Part shown: positions 5,618 through 5,714 of the stretch, one piece after another
Numbering within the stretch: the stretch's first letter is position 1
Layout: each line of letters opens with the position of its first letter
Assembly: GCA_004555705.1 (NCBI GenBank)
Contig: SFHI01000110.1
Location: 1 to 5,714 of the forward strand
Origin: Clostridiales bacterium
Lineage (GTDB): Bacteria; Bacillota; Clostridia; Oscillospirales; Oscillospiraceae
Reading direction: 5' to 3'
DNA length: 5,714 nucleotides
The notes under the pieces: model-generated
Told to the model about the DNA's origin: nothing
The model's input: the letters and a program-made list of their open reading frames with translations, nothing else
Databases searched by the model: none
Program-made: the position numbers and the translations under genes

Positions 5618-5714
5618 AATTGTTGTTTGAAAGTGCGCGTTACAAATTACCTGTCATTGCGAACCAGTCCGCAGACTGGTGTGGCAATCCCCCGGTTAGA
5701 GGAGAAATGTACCG
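5618..5714. mobile_element. hairpin-type element (copy 3), cut by the window end
   Basis: It begins with AATTGTTGTTTGA (5618-5630), the exact inverted match of the right end of copy 1 (3561-3573), and continues with the 42-nt hairpin unit. The last bases (from about 5694) resemble the inner sequence of the right arm of copy 1. The other half lies beyond the window. It sits 56 bp after the zinc-ribbon gene, where no ordinary terminator is visible, so its hairpin may end or stabilise that transcript. Confidence 0.7.
5634..5697 (+). repeat. 64-bp exact direct repeat, second copy
   Basis: Identical to 3348-3411 over its whole length and in the same orientation. Recombination between the two would remove the regulator and zinc-ribbon genes as one block. 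Confidence 0.9.

Overview
The window reads as chromosomal DNA of a fairly GC-rich gut-type Clostridia member, probably Oscillospirales. The grounds are GC-rich third codon positions, a class II (Firmicutes-type) galactose-1-phosphate uridylyltransferase, AGGAGG ribosome binding sites, and two kinds of short intergenic repeat that I associate with that group from memory. The taxonomic placement is an inference.

Layout. Positions 1-532 hold no gene. They contain a 219-bp inverted-repeat element (127-345) whose arms are built of 7-bp units, a probable intrinsic terminator, and the promoter and leader of the next gene. Positions 533-3255 are a two-gene Leloir operon: galactokinase (galK), then class II GalT after an 11-nt gap, closed by a very strong terminator that contains the galT stop codon. 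Positions 3332-3573 are a second inverted-repeat element of a different, hairpin type. Positions 3602-4021 (minus strand) encode a small HTH regulator whose -10 box lies in a perfect 14-bp palindrome. Positions 4095 to about 4255 are a decayed copy of the hairpin element that appears to supply the -35 box of the next gene. Positions 4320-5561 encode a membrane protein of unknown function: zinc ribbon, one transmembrane helix, then an exported region ending in a predicted beta-helix. Positions 5618-5714 are the start of a third hairpin element, cut by the window end.

How it works together. GalK phosphorylates galactose and GalT exchanges the product with UDP-glucose, so the operon feeds galactose towards glucose-1-phosphate. 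An epimerase (galE) and a galactose transporter must lie elsewhere. The regulator and the zinc-ribbon protein form a separate block bounded by two directly repeated, identical 64-bp sequences, so they may be an exchangeable accessory unit. Apart from the galK/galT junction, every gap between or beside genes in the window holds one of these elements, and the two element types share the same terminal sequence.

The most unusual points are the shared ends of two otherwise unrelated element types, compensated base changes in the element hairpins, a promoter apparently recruited from a repeat, the cysteine-ladder beta-helix protein, and a galactokinase with a changed sugar-binding motif. No CRISPR array, tRNA, rRNA, transposase or known defence system is visible.
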